From positions 47,456-111,455 of the forward strand of contig JAAELO010000297.1 in NCBI GenBank assembly GCA_024226555.1: a DNA stretch of 64,000 nt, in the 5' to 3' direction. The notes beneath the pieces were generated by a model. The model ran no database searches, was not told where the DNA came from, and worked only from the letters and a program-made list of their open reading frames with translations. Positions within the stretch are counted from its first letter, which is position 1. Every line of letters begins with the position of its first letter. Below, in pieces: positions 34,504 through 43,322 of the stretch. The translations under genes and the position numbers were made by a program. Source of the DNA: Desulfobacterales bacterium (GTDB lineage Bacteria; Desulfobacterota; Desulfobacteria; Desulfobacterales; JAAELO01).

Positions 34504-34968
34504 TACGTACCTCGTTATTGCTAAAGAGGAACTGTATTTTGGGAATTTTTTACGTGGTAAAATGTTTGCAGGATTGTTAAAAAAAATAAATTTTCTGCAG
34601 ATTCAACATCAAAATACAGGTCACTCTTTATAAAAAAGTGATCATCATACTATTCAAAGGTCTTCAAGATTGAAAATCCTTGTGAATAATAACTAATTTG
34701 AATTGTTTTAAATCTACAGTCCCGAGTTCTCATAAAAGTAATATTAAGAACCGGATTAAATATCTCCATTAAAATTATTTTTTGGGAACTTAATATAATT
34801 CGTATATTATGTCAATATAATTAATTATCCAGTTGTAAAACAATACTTAATTTCCTTTAATTAATCTTGTCGGATACATTCTTTCAAAGCTCCTTGTTTT
34901 CAAATGTTTGAATGATTGTAAAAATAAAAATTGTAATTAAGAAACCTACAGAAAAAATATAAGAGGAA

Positions 34969-35007
34969 CTTTAGAGAATGTATTTAGTTGGGTGTTCTAA
35001 ATCATTC
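34969..35007 (+). repeat. Dispersed repeat, copy 2 (gene-tail repeat)
   Basis: Same 39 bases as 32207 to 32245 with one visible difference, here without the upstream part of the small membrane ORF. Confidence 0.75.
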
Positions 35008-35142
35008 ATTGTCTTTCAAGGATTAAGTAAAAGAGTATTCAATCGGAAAAAGCAACTGCTACTACAAACCCATAGAAAAGGATACTGATAGAAAAAGATT
35101 GAAGAGATAGGGGGCAAGACTTGACCCATGCTCTTTTTTATA

Positions 35143-35220
35143 GTCGCTCCTGTTAAAATAGTGCATACTTTATGTCGTTTTTTTAGGAGGGCCTAAGTCC
35201 TCCTTTTTACTCTTTAATAA
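35143..35220 (+). repeat. Dispersed terminator-hairpin repeat, copy 2
   Basis: GTCGCTCCTGTTAAAATAG, a T-run, then hairpin GGAGGGCCTAAGTCCTCC with T-run (35187 to 35209) and ACTCTTTAATAA. Matches 31610 to 31696. A G-T wobble in the stem keeps the fold. Confidence 0.7.
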
Positions 35221-35553
35221 ATTTAGAATTAAAAATCTATTCAAAAATCTTGCAATTGCGGTATTTTTTATACTTTTATTGATTTTCGATTGGAATCTTA
35301 ATAAATATTCAATAGTAATAAAGTTTTAATCATCAGTTATACAGGGTGGTAAGCTGCAAATACAGTGTGCCGCTGTTGTATGATATCTCTCTATGAATGG
35401 CCTTTTAGGAAAACAACAGTAAATATTTGATTCCACAATTCTATCGATCGTTGCATTATACCTTTTCGTTATAACCTTCATAACAACAAAGAATTATACA
35501 CACTTATAAAGAATATGTTATTTCCAAATAAATCAAAAATACAGGAGATTTTT

Positions 35554-36849
35554 ATGGGACATTCTGCAGGTAAAAAAATAATAAAAAAACTGGCAAAAAG
35601 AATAGATGGAACAAGTTGCAGAGCTCCATCAAATAAACAGTTTTTCGAACTTTTAAGTGAGTTGTATACAGAAGAAGAAGCTATTATAGCAGTGAATATG
35701 CCATACTCATTGACTAATATAGATCATATAAACAAGACAACCGGAATAGAAAAGAAAACTCTTATAAAGAAACTAAAAAAAATGAGTAATAAAGGCCTGG
35801 TAATGGATTTATGGTTCAATGATGAATTTCAGTACATGGTTTCACCAATGATTGTTGGACTGTATGAGTTTTGTCAGATGAAAGCCGGAAAACACCATGA
35901 TATCAAAAAGCTTGCTAAACTTTTTAATAATTATCTGCATGAAGATGGAATTTTTTATAGTGCAAATTACCAGGGAAAAGTTGCTAACAGAAGAACTCTT
36001 CCACATGAAGGAAGTCTTGGTGATCATATAGAAATTCTGGACTATGAACGAGCATCTTATCTCATAAAAAAAGCAAATAAATACGCGCTTGCAACTTGCT
36101 CGTGCAGACATGAAAAATATCATTTAGATGACAAACATTGTAACACTCCTCTTGAATCATGTCTTAGTTTTGGTTTTTCAGCGGATTACCTTATTAGAAA
36201 CGGTTTTGGCAAAGAAATTACTGAAAAAGAAGCCCTTAAAAAACTTGAATATTCTGAAAAATTCGGATTGGTTATTACTGCTGATAATATAAAACAAGAG
36301 ATTGCTTCCATTTGTCAGTGTTGTGGATGCTGTTGCAGTGCCCTTGCAGGAATCAGTAAATTTGGTTATCCGGATTCTGTAGTTTCATCTGGTTTTATGT
36401 CTGAAATAAATAATGACCTTTGCAATGGTTGTGGAAAATGTGCAAAAATATGTCCGGTAAATGCTATTGCCTTGATAGATAACAAACATGTGGCTAACAA
36501 AAAAACAGCGAAATTAGATACCTCTATATGTCTTGGGTGTGGTATTTGTATTGGGGTTTGCAAATCAAAATCTCTTAAACTAAACAGACATGAAAAAAGA
36601 ATAATACTTCCAGAAAGCACATTTGAGAAAATTATACTACAGTCACTTGAAAGAGGTACTCTTCAGAACCAGATATTTGATGATCCAAACAGGCTTACAC
36701 ATAAATTTATGCGTGGATTTATTGGCGGTTTTTTGAATCTGAACCCTGTAAAAAAAACACTGATGAGTGATACTTTTAGATCATCTTTTCTAAACACAAT
36801 TGGAAATGGAGTAAAACGTAAGGGGAAATCCTGGTTGCTGGATATTTAA
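35554..36849 (+). CDS. Winged-helix and 4Fe-4S ferredoxin-type protein
   Basis: 431 residues from ATG 35554 (MGHSAGKKIIKKL), chosen because CAGGAGAT precedes it; an upstream ATG at 35515 has none. Residues 45 to 110 read as a winged helix (IDHINKTTGIEKKTLIKKLKKMSNKGLV). A Cys-rich centre follows (CSCRHEKYHL; CQCCGCCCSAL), then two 4Fe-4S motifs CNGCGKCAKICP and CLGCGICIGVCK. The combination occurs in anaerobes and probably makes a redox-sensing or electron-transfer protein. Convergent with the LysR gene. Neither partner reductase is nearby. Confidence 0.75.
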   Translation: MGHSAGKKIIKKLAKRIDGTSCRAPSNKQFFELLSELYTEEEAIIAVNMPYSLTNIDHINKTTGIEKKTLIKKLKKMSNKGLVMDLWFNDEFQYMVSPMIVGLYEFCQMKAGKHHDIKKLAKLFNNYLHEDGIFYSANYQGKVANRRTLPHEGSLGDHIEILDYERASYLIKKANKYALATCSCRHEKYHLDDKHCNTPLESCLSFGFSADYLIRNGFGKEITEKEALKKLEYSEKFGLVITADNIKQEIASICQCCGCCCSALAGISKFGYPDSVVSSGFMSEINNDLCNGCGKCAKICPVNAIALIDNKHVANKKTAKLDTSICLGCGICIGVCKSKSLKLNRHEKRIILPESTFEKIILQSLERGTLQNQIFDDPNRLTHKFMRGFIGGFLNLNPVKKTLMSDTFRSSFLNTIGNGVKRKGKSWLLDI

Positions 36850-36879
36850 TAGAAGAATAAAAAATAAGCAATCGCGATA

Positions 36880-37791
36880 TTAATTAAGTTTTTTGACAAA
36901 AGCTTGGTCAGATATAAGTTCAATAAATTTTCTTTGATATGCAGTGGATTCCTTTGAAGCTGATATAGCAATTTTCCAATTTAGAATAATATTATCTGAA
37001 CAAAAGGAAACTGCTGATATGGAACCATTATCAATATGATCTGCTACAGACCATCTTGGTAACAATGCAACTCCAAATCCCTGCTTTACCAATTCAATGA
37101 TAGCTTCGGGTTGCTGAACTTTCATAAATGATGAAGGTTCAATTCCCGCTGGTTTTAAATAAAATATATAGAAACTGTCTTTTGCTTTTTCTGTAAAACC
37201 AATCATATTCAAGCCCTCAAAATCTTTTACAAAAAGCTTCTTTTTTTCACTTAAGTAAAATCCTGCGGGCATAACAACCACAACCTCATCCCGAAAAAGA
37301 TCTTCGTAACAGATTCCTTCCTTTAAAACCGGATAAGAAGTAATAACCATATCTACTTTTCCACTTGATAGCTCAGTTAAGTAATGTTCTGAATTTCGTA
37401 TTTCAATAATCACATTAGGAAATAATTCTTTAAATTGAGCCATCACAGATGGTAGCCATTTATAACAAAGGACGCAATGAACTCCAATTGACAATAAACC
37501 TGAATCTCCATGGATATGTTTTTCGATATTAAGTTCAACCTTTGAAATTTTTTTCAAAACAGGAGCTGCTGTTTCAAAGACCATTTCACCAACTTTGGTT
37601 AATACCATTTTTTTTTGAGTTCTGTGAAATAATGGTGTTTCCAGCCTGCTTTCAATATCTGCAAGTTGTCGACTTAATGCTGGTTGAGTTATATAAAGCT
37701 TTTTTGCTGCACGAGTAATATTGCCTGTTTCTGCAATGGTTTTTACTAACTTTAAGTGTTTAATTTCAAGTTTAGTCAATTTTTCATCCAT
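36880..37791 (-). CDS. LysR-family transcriptional regulator
   Basis: 303 residues. The N-terminal HTH (HLKLVKTIAETGNITRAAKKLYITQPALSRQLADIE) and linker RLETPLFHRTQKKMVLT are classical LysR; the rest is a periplasmic-binding-fold effector domain (LLSIGVHCVLCYKWLPSVMAQF). It diverges from a gene-free spacer and faces the ferredoxin gene tail to tail. No target gene is obvious. Similarity to MetR-type members (ligand domain VLCYKWLP) is suggestive only. Confidence 0.9.
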   Translation of the reverse strand: MDEKLTKLEIKHLKLVKTIAETGNITRAAKKLYITQPALSRQLADIESRLETPLFHRTQKKMVLTKVGEMVFETAAPVLKKISKVELNIEKHIHGDSGLLSIGVHCVLCYKWLPSVMAQFKELFPNVIIEIRNSEHYLTELSSGKVDMVITSYPVLKEGICYEDLFRDEVVVVMPAGFYLSEKKKLFVKDFEGLNMIGFTEKAKDSFYIFYLKPAGIEPSSFMKVQQPEAIIELVKQGFGVALLPRWSVADHIDNGSISAVSFCSDNIILNWKIAISASKESTAYQRKFIELISDQAFVKKLN

Positions 37792-38014
37792 ACATAATAA
37801 TTATATAAAATTAATATTCAATAACATATCGTTATGGGTGATATCAATATATACTTTTAAGGTCTGAAAGTATAAAAACCCGATTGCAATATTTACTTAC
37901 CTTCTTGAATCATGATCAGTCTAAGCGTGGAACGGCTATGGACGTCCGGATGCGCCGTGATAAACCGGTATGGAATGTAGGCCGTCCAAGGAAACAAAAA
38001 AGGGGGGGGGGCAG

Positions 38015-38069
38015 ATCTACCGTTGTGCCATAGTCTTGAAAAGTATTTAAGAAAGCGACAACGGTAGAT
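38015..38069. repeat. 12-bp perfect inverted repeat next to a G10 run
   Basis: ATCTACCGTTGT at 38015 to 38026 pairs with ACAACGGTAGAT at 38058 to 38069, loop of 31 bases. Directly preceded by ten G. Could be a decayed mobile-element end or a transcript hairpin. Confidence 0.6.
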
Positions 38070-38145
38070 TTGACTCTCAATTTTTCTCAGGTTTCCAGAA
38101 AGCTTAGTACCAGAATAATCTCTTGTAGATATGCTTTATAATATT

Positions 38146-38182
38146 AAGGTTAAACTAATACAAAATAAGATATGAAATAGAA
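38146..38182 (+). repeat. Dispersed 37-base AT-rich repeat, copy 1
   Basis: AAGGTTAAACTAATACAAAA then TAAGATATGAAATAGAA. Shared with 38922 to 38943 (minus, partial) and 40015 to 40052 (minus), where it lies 30 and 5 bases upstream of gene starts. Confidence 0.65.
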
Positions 38183-38271
38183 CTTTTTGCTTTATTAAAT
38201 CAGGTGGAAGCGAAATCGTTGTCGTTTTCTTCAATTTTCTTATCCCTTTTTCTTTCTTTTTTTTCATTGTT

Positions 38272-38480
38272 ACGTTCATTCTTTCTCTTGCCCACATTCC
38301 TCAATTAAAAAAGGAACAAGAACAGAAAAAGAGACATTTAAACTTAACCAAGCAAAGCCTAAGCAAGAACAAAAAGAGTTCGAACTGAAGCAACAACAAA
38401 TTCAAATTGAGAAAGAACTGGAACATAAACGCCATAACGAGCAATACAAAAAACTATACAAAGATAACCACCCTGAATAA
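38272..38480 (+). pseudogene. Relic of a charged coiled-coil coding sequence
   Basis: An ATG-less open frame ends KKLYKDNHPE at TAA 38478. Its last 55 residues are strongly charged and helical (KQEQKEFELKQQQIQIEKEL). Lacking a start, it is probably the tail of a disrupted gene. Family unknown. Confidence 0.35.
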
Positions 38481-38486
38481 TAATAA

Positions 38487-38518
38487 TTTAGAACACCCCA
38501 ACTAAATACATTCTAAAG
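38487..38518 (-). repeat. Dispersed gene-tail repeat, inverted copy 3
   Basis: Minus strand reads CTTTAGAATGTATTTAGTTG and GGGTGTTCTAAA, matching 32207 to 32238 with a 2-base deletion. It follows the coiled-coil relic. Confidence 0.65.
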
Positions 38519-38606
38519 TCTGATAGTTAAATATAGTTAACTTTCCTCAAATCCTATCAACACAATTCTATCTTAATATAAGAAGGTTTTTTTATAGTTA
38601 TGTTGT

Positions 38607-38891
38607 TTAATATACTCTGTATGTAGTTTCATAGTGTTCATCAAAATTTGGATTTTGCCAGTGACTTATCTTTTCAAGGAACCCATCTTTTTCAAGAGCA
38701 AGTAAATCATCACTTGTCCATTCTGGTGGAAAATTGTCTGAAATTACGACACCACCACATTCAATATAAACATGTAAAGGATCAGTCACCCAACCCACAT
38801 AATCATAACAATAAACAATAAGATTATTACTTTTTATTTCTTCTTTAATTATTATTTTCAATTGTTTTTGCAATTTTGATAGTTTCATCAT
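38607..38891 (-). CDS. Unknown acidic small protein
   Basis: 94 residues (MMKLSKLQKQLKIIIKEE start) with a beta-like core (IVYCYDYVGWVTDPLHVYIECGGVVI) and two Trp. Soluble, no recognised motif. The start has only a weak ribosome site. The dispersed 22-base element at 38922 lies 31 bases upstream. Confidence 0.5.
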   Translation of the reverse strand: MMKLSKLQKQLKIIIKEEIKSNNLIVYCYDYVGWVTDPLHVYIECGGVVISDNFPPEWTSDDLLALEKDGFLEKISHWQNPNFDEHYETTYRVY

Positions 38892-38921
38892 TTGTTACTT
38901 TAATACCCTGGTTCCATTTTC

Positions 38922-38943
38922 TATTTTGTATTAGTTCAACCTT
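38922..38943 (-). promoter_or_regulatory. Dispersed repeat upstream of a small gene, copy 2
   Basis: Minus strand AAGGTTGAACTAATACAAAA then TA, 31 bases before the start at 38891. Recurs upstream of 40011. Possibly a shared promoter segment (TTGAAC as -35), but unproven. Confidence 0.45.
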
Positions 38944-38954
38944 AATATTTAACA

Positions 38955-39374
38955 TTAAAGGGGTAAATATATCTCCAAAACACCTGCATTTTTCATAGCT
39001 TTGATAAAAACGTTTCGTTTCACCTTAAACAAATCCTTACCGTACCTGAACTCGTAATATTTATACTCATGACCTGGAAGATAATGAAGCTTATATTCAT
39101 TACCACCTTTTAAGATAAAACAAACAGTTCCTTCATCTGGGCATTTATGATCCTTTGTAATTTTTCCTTTGTTAAAAACAGCAAGTAATTCCACAATCTT
39201 TTTTGGATCACTGACGACTATCTCATGCTTCTCAGTTCTCAAAGGATATGTATATGCCTGAATTCTAATTTTTACTATATCTTCATTTGTAAATTCAAAA
39301 TCAGGACTATTACTACAAGAAATCAAGGCTAATAGCACAATAACTAACACAAAAAATTTAAACTTGTTTTCCAT
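38955..39374 (-). CDS. Small lipoprotein, unknown
   Basis: 139 residues. Signal peptide FKFFVLVIVLLALIS ends in lipobox LISC (Cys 20), so it should be membrane-anchored. The mature domain is beta-rich (EIVVSDPKKIVELLAVFNKG, GNEYKLHYLPGHEYKYYEF) and ends GVLEIYLPL. RBS GAGGTTATAAA precedes ATG 39374. Not recognised. Confidence 0.6.
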   Translation of the reverse strand: MENKFKFFVLVIVLLALISCSNSPDFEFTNEDIVKIRIQAYTYPLRTEKHEIVVSDPKKIVELLAVFNKGKITKDHKCPDEGTVCFILKGGNEYKLHYLPGHEYKYYEFRYGKDLFKVKRNVFIKAMKNAGVLEIYLPL

Positions 39375-39420
39375 TTTATAACCTCTGATATTTAGTTCCT
39401 AGAAGCATGTACTCTACAAA

Positions 39421-40011
39421 CTACCATTTAGGTTGTCCCGGAGGATTTAAACCAAATTTCTCAATATCTTCAACTGAATGAACCTGAGTGGACATTACAT
39501 GCTTATTCCATATGATATAGGGATCTACTCCTTTTTTATTAGCTAATAAAGCTAAATTAATCAAAGCAATGCCCCATATTTTAAATTCTTTTGCTGTTTT
39601 CAATTTATCTAACCCACCACCTCTGGCACATGTAACTGGCTCAAAATCTGAATTGGTTAATAAGTATATTGTATATGTTAGTTTTTGCAGCGAAAGTTTA
39701 TTTTTTTCACAGAGATTTTTTAGTATAGAAATCGCAATGGCAAATTCTTTTGCCGTTATATTTAATTCCTCAAGAGATTTTGAAGGTGGAAAGTGCTTGT
39801 ATGTACTTAAATGAGTATATTTTATTACAGATGAATTGCAATTTATATGATTTTTTAAAGATTTTTCCCACCCATGGGAAGCTTTCACATTCCTTGCAAT
39901 TTCTATTCTCCTTTTATTGTTTGCTTCTAACATTCTTTTTGTAGGGGCAGCCGCTTTCATACTTATTGGAATCAGCATTGATATTATTAAGATTTTTATT
40001 ACAATATTCAT
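39421..40011 (-). CDS. Exported helical protein of unknown function
   Basis: 196 residues with signal peptide (IKILIISMLIPISMKAAA). Helical mature region with two Cys (NHINCNS; LCEKN) and CARGGG. No domain recognised. Located between the two copies of the AT-rich repeat, with the copy at 40015 just upstream of its start. Confidence 0.5.
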   Translation of the reverse strand: MNIVIKILIISMLIPISMKAAAPTKRMLEANNKRRIEIARNVKASHGWEKSLKNHINCNSSVIKYTHLSTYKHFPPSKSLEELNITAKEFAIAISILKNLCEKNKLSLQKLTYTIYLLTNSDFEPVTCARGGGLDKLKTAKEFKIWGIALINLALLANKKGVDPYIIWNKHVMSTQVHSVEDIEKFGLNPPGQPKW

Positions 40012-40014
40012 AAT

Positions 40015-40052
40015 TTCTATTTCATATCTTTATTTTGTATTAGTTCAACCTT
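40015..40052 (-). promoter_or_regulatory. Dispersed AT-rich repeat, copy 3
   Basis: Minus strand AAGGTTGAACTAATACAAAA then TAAAGATATGAAATAGAA, ending 4 bases before the gene at 40011. The near-complete match to 38146 to 38182 makes mobility likelier than promoter conservation. Confidence 0.55.
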
Positions 40053-40138
40053 TTTTTTTGAATGTGAAAAGAGTTACTTACAAAAACATATATATTTATT
40101 ATTAAGAATTAGCATACTAACTTTTTGGAGACTGGACA

Positions 40139-40516
40139 ATGACTAAAGTACATATAATTTTTGATGTAAATTGGGGTGCAAAAATAAGAGATATTCCTGT
40201 TGAAGATCCTATATGGATTGTTAAATCTCAGATTAACCATCCTGAAACTCATTGGGCTTGGGGGTCACGATCAAATGATGGTGCTGGTGAGGTAACACAA
40301 ATGGATAGCGACCCTAATGATAGTCCTGAAGAAACATTTCTTAAGTACTTTGAAATTATACTTGATTTCCATGAACATGATATTTCAAATTTAATTTTAC
40401 ATTTTATAGGGATTGCTCCTACAGAACAGATACAAGACGTTTTAGATAAACATGCATTTCTGCTCCATCGACGAATATCAGACTTGGTATTTGAAGCGAA
40501 ATACCACTCTAAATGA
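40139..40516 (+). CDS. Unknown cytoplasmic protein
   Basis: 125 residues, ATG 40139 behind TTGGAGAC. Acidic, with Trp/His-rich segments (NHPETHWAWGSRSND) and a helical end. No signal peptide. No homologous family recognised. Alone on the plus strand between minus-strand small genes and a spacer. Confidence 0.5.
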   Translation: MTKVHIIFDVNWGAKIRDIPVEDPIWIVKSQINHPETHWAWGSRSNDGAGEVTQMDSDPNDSPEETFLKYFEIILDFHEHDISNLILHFIGIAPTEQIQDVLDKHAFLLHRRISDLVFEAKYHSK

Positions 40517-40957
40517 CATATCCAGGTCCAATTTGTGATTGTTCATAACAAATATATTAGAGATTTTGTTTTAATAGCAAGGTTGTATTCTTTATTAAAC
40601 GACCTCGGTTGTAATTAAGCTTAGAATCGAGAAATAATTCTAAAAACCCAGTATATTGAAAATATTGATAAGGTAACCCAAATATTCGAAGGTTTTGTAT
40701 TTAAAACATAAATAACAGAACCAATAGTTACTATCATTGTAAAAATATCAAAATGATTATCATGCTTCTTTCTCTCTATTCTTTTTTTTCTATCAAGGCA
40801 TGATTTTAAATATTACCATGTTTTTGATGTTGTTTTTTGGTAAATCCTTGTAAAGGTGCGTTGATCCCATGCTCATTCTATTAAATGTAGTATTCAGTTT
40901 TTTTAAAAGATGTTTACTCTAACCTCAATACAAAACAGATGCTGGGAAAAAGAGCAG
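40517..40957. other. Gene-free spacer before the MATE gene
   Basis: About 440 bases, A+T-rich. Carries a second copy of the CCTTGTAAAGGTG repeat (about 40822 to 40863). No coding or terminator signal that I can defend. Confidence 0.5.
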
Positions 40958-40972
40958 TTATTAGAGATTCCC
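40958..40972 (-). repeat. Interspersed-element end abutting the MATE stop codon
   Basis: Minus strand reads TAG then GGAATCTCTAATAACTG, i.e. the element end GGGAATCTCTAATAA begins at the last base of the stop codon. Only this end is found here; matches continue for about 26 bases to the copy at 33507. Confidence 0.6.
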
Positions 40973-42369
40973 TAACTCTTTTTCAAAAAATGTAAACTAA
41001 CTTTGTTTAATCTAAATGAAAGCAAAATTCCTGAAATTGATAAACCAACAATTAGACTAATCCAGAAACCTTTTGCGCCAAGACGCGGTATTATCAAATC
41101 AGTCATGGATAGTGTGTATCCTAATGGCAGAGTTATTGTCCAATAAGCCAAAAATGTCAAAAACATTGTCATTTTTGCATCTTTGTATCCACGGAGAGAT
41201 CCCTGAGCTGTGATCATAATTGAGTCTGAAAACTGATATAATGCACCTGTTACAAGAAGTGAAGCTGCTATTTTAATAATTTCATCATTTTTTGTATATA
41301 TTCCCGCAATAAATTCTGGAAATACAAAAGTGAATAACATTGTTAAAAAAGAAAATAATACAGCAAGAACAGTTCCTGTTATTGATGAAAATCTTGCTTT
41401 CCCAGGATTTCCAGCTCCTATTTCAAAACCGGTTCTGATAGTCAGTGCCATGCTTATACTTAAAGGTAAAGAAAAAATAATCCCTGAAAAATTCAAGGCA
41501 ATTTGATGACTATCCACAATAACAGGACCAAGAACTCCAATAAATAATGTAATACATGCAAAGATACTACACTCCATAAATATCGTTCCGCCTATTGGCA
41601 ATCCAAGCTTAATAAGCTCTTTAGTAATTGAAAATGATGGAAGCGTAATATTAGAAAAAACATTACATTTCCGACATGTCTTGTCTACTGATACAAACAT
41701 GAGCATGAAAATTAAAAATATCCAGAAAGTTATAGCACTTGCCCATCCACAACCAGCTCCACCTAAAACAGGAAAACCATATTTTCCATGAATTAATATA
41801 TCATTTGCAAAATAGTTAAAAGTTACAGCTATTACAGCTATAAACATTTGAGGCTTTGTTTTTCCAATACCCTCTGTAAAAGATTTCAAAGCAAAATATA
41901 TAGCAACAGCAGGAAATCCATATGAAATACCTGTTATATAATCTTTAACGATTTTTGTTACCTGCGGGCTAAGTTTCATTAATTTAAGAATTGGAGAAAC
42001 CTGATTAACAAGTAATGTAATAACTAATGCGCAGATAAGTCCAAGAACAAGAGCATTTCTAATGTATACACCTATTTTTTGATATTTGTCAGCACCTGCA
42101 AGTTGAGCTGTTATTGGTGTTACTGCCATTAAAAAACCATTTGTAGCAAGAATTAAAGGAAAGCAAAAGCTTGATCCAATAGCAACACCAGCAAGGGCAT
42201 CATCGTGAAAATTTCCTGCCATCATTGTGTCCAGAAAACCTGTTGCAACTACACCTATTTGGGCAATGAGGATTGGAAGGGAGAGTTTTAAAATTTTTCC
42301 TGATTCAATTAAAAATTTTTTCCTTAAATTAATTGTACTATCTATCTTGTTCTTAGTGTAATTCTTCAT
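40972..42369 (-). CDS. MATE-family multidrug/sodium antiporter
   Basis: 465 residues with twelve predicted membrane segments. LSLPILIAQIGVVATGFLDTMMAGNF is the MATE opening, with a matching repeat at LIKLGLPIGGTIFMECSIFACITLFIG in the second half. GSFCFPLILATNGFL and GVAIGSSF fit the NorM/DinF-like subgroup. It exports cationic compounds using Na+ or H+. RBS is weak. Monocistronic. Its stop codon merges with an interspersed repeat. Confidence 0.9.
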   Translation of the reverse strand: MKNYTKNKIDSTINLRKKFLIESGKILKLSLPILIAQIGVVATGFLDTMMAGNFHDDALAGVAIGSSFCFPLILATNGFLMAVTPITAQLAGADKYQKIGVYIRNALVLGLICALVITLLVNQVSPILKLMKLSPQVTKIVKDYITGISYGFPAVAIYFALKSFTEGIGKTKPQMFIAVIAVTFNYFANDILIHGKYGFPVLGGAGCGWASAITFWIFLIFMLMFVSVDKTCRKCNVFSNITLPSFSITKELIKLGLPIGGTIFMECSIFACITLFIGVLGPVIVDSHQIALNFSGIIFSLPLSISMALTIRTGFEIGAGNPGKARFSSITGTVLAVLFSFLTMLFTFVFPEFIAGIYTKNDEIIKIAASLLVTGALYQFSDSIMITAQGSLRGYKDAKMTMFLTFLAYWTITLPLGYTLSMTDLIIPRLGAKGFWISLIVGLSISGILLSFRLNKVSLHFLKKS

Positions 42370-42886
42370 GAATCCTGCCAGGTAAAAAAAGTATATCCAA
42401 AGTTTAATATAATGAAAATATTTAAAATTTCATCAAAAATAAAAGAGAAATGAAATACTGAATGAGACTTATAAAGTCAAGGAATTAATTGTTTTTACGG
42501 GATTTAGCAGGGAAAGTAATTATGGATTTTGTAAAGATAATCATATGTTGAGTAGGCCCGTTATTATAGTTACAGATAGCTGGGTTGGTTCAGAGCTTGA
42601 AATCTACGGAGCTGGAGAATAAAAATCTTAATTAATCAATCCTTCGATATGAAGGATCGATTTTTTCCGAAAGTTTATTCAGTAATTTCAATTCCTACTG
42701 AATGAGTTATTTTATAAAAAACAACCTTATCCGCTCTAAGCCTATATGTATACATTCAATGTCGTTGGATTATATTAAAACACCTTCTTTTTCTATTTTA
42801 TTATTAAATTCAGCAGTATACACTGTTAAATAGATTTGGCACGGGAATTGTAATATGTAAAATCAAAACGTTACGAACTAATTTGT
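42370..42886. other. Spacer with a possible relic reading frame
   Basis: Contains an ATG-less frame around 42430 to 42622 whose translation (GFSRESNYGFCKDN; RPVIIVTDSWVGSELEI) looks coding and ends before a hairpin terminator at 42639. Probably a gene fragment. The rest is A+T-rich. No family recognised. Confidence 0.4.
42639..42666 (+). terminator. Rho-independent terminator-like hairpin
   Basis: ATCCTTC/GAAGGAT stem with a GATAT loop, then CGATTTTTT. It follows the relic frame in the spacer. Confidence 0.6.
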
Positions 42887-42915
42887 TTGACATAATTATA
42901 TTAGTCAAATAATTT
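42887..42915 (+). promoter_or_regulatory. Sigma-70 promoter of the lipoprotein/caspase operon
   Basis: TTGACA (42887 to 42892), 17-base spacer, TAATTT (42910 to 42915), about 64 bases before the ATG at 42979. A near-consensus promoter serving the following five-gene run. Confidence 0.7.
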
Positions 42916-42978
42916 TATCCCGTTCAATTGGAACTGGTAATAAATATATTAAAATAATTTTATAAAAAGGAGGTATGA

Positions 42979-43320
42979 ATGAGAAAACCATTTGCAATAC
43001 TTGCCATCGCAACAATGTTCCTGTCCGGTTGCGGTATGATTACCAAAGGTGCATTGCACAGTGCGAGGGGAAACTTAGAAGATAGAGATTATAACGATAC
43101 TCTTTATAATCTTACTGAGGCAAACTTTTCAGGAATAAAGGCTGAACAAAAACCTGAAGTTGCATTTTTAAGGGCCAATGCTTTGTATGGTCTTGATAGA
43201 GTAGATGAAGCAGAAGCTATTCTTAACTTTATTAATACAAAGTATCCGGAAAGTAAGTATGCACCCCACGCAAGATCCTTAATAAAGAAATGGTCAAAAT
43301 CAAATAAGGGAGAGTATTAA
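42979..43320 (+). CDS. Small TPR-like lipoprotein
   Basis: 113 residues, ATG 42979 after AGGAGG. Signal peptide with lipobox LSGC (Cys 18). Mature part is helical with a TPR-like unit (KPEVAFLRANALYGLDRVDEAEAIL; NTKYPESKYAPHARSLI). It is a clear paralogue of the next gene. First gene of the operon, 2 bases from its neighbour. Probably tethered to the inner or outer membrane. Confidence 0.7.
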   Translation: MRKPFAILAIATMFLSGCGMITKGALHSARGNLEDRDYNDTLYNLTEANFSGIKAEQKPEVAFLRANALYGLDRVDEAEAILNFINTKYPESKYAPHARSLIKKWSKSNKGEY

Positions 43321-43322
43321 TA

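Larger units (their letters stand above)
34504..35553. other. Repeat-bearing spacer of about 1 kb
   Basis: No gene of substance. It holds the gene-tail repeat copy at 34969 to 35007 and the hairpin repeat at 35143 to 35220, and otherwise A+T-rich sequence. The last 200 bases lead into the ferredoxin gene and should contain its promoter, which I cannot define. Confidence 0.6.
37792..38606. other. 815-base spacer with a G+C-rich insert and repeats
   Basis: Upstream of LysR. Holds a G+C-rich island (37922 to 37990) and a run of ten G (38002 to 38011), a 12-bp inverted repeat (38015 to 38069), a dispersed 37-base repeat, a coiled-coil ORF relic and the inverted gene-tail repeat. No intact gene seen. 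Confidence 0.6.

Noticed and set aside
38146..40052. Small-gene cluster with repeats considered as an integron cassette array
   Set aside because: The repeats lack the paired inverted R and L boxes of attC sites, and genes are not uniformly spaced or flanked by them.
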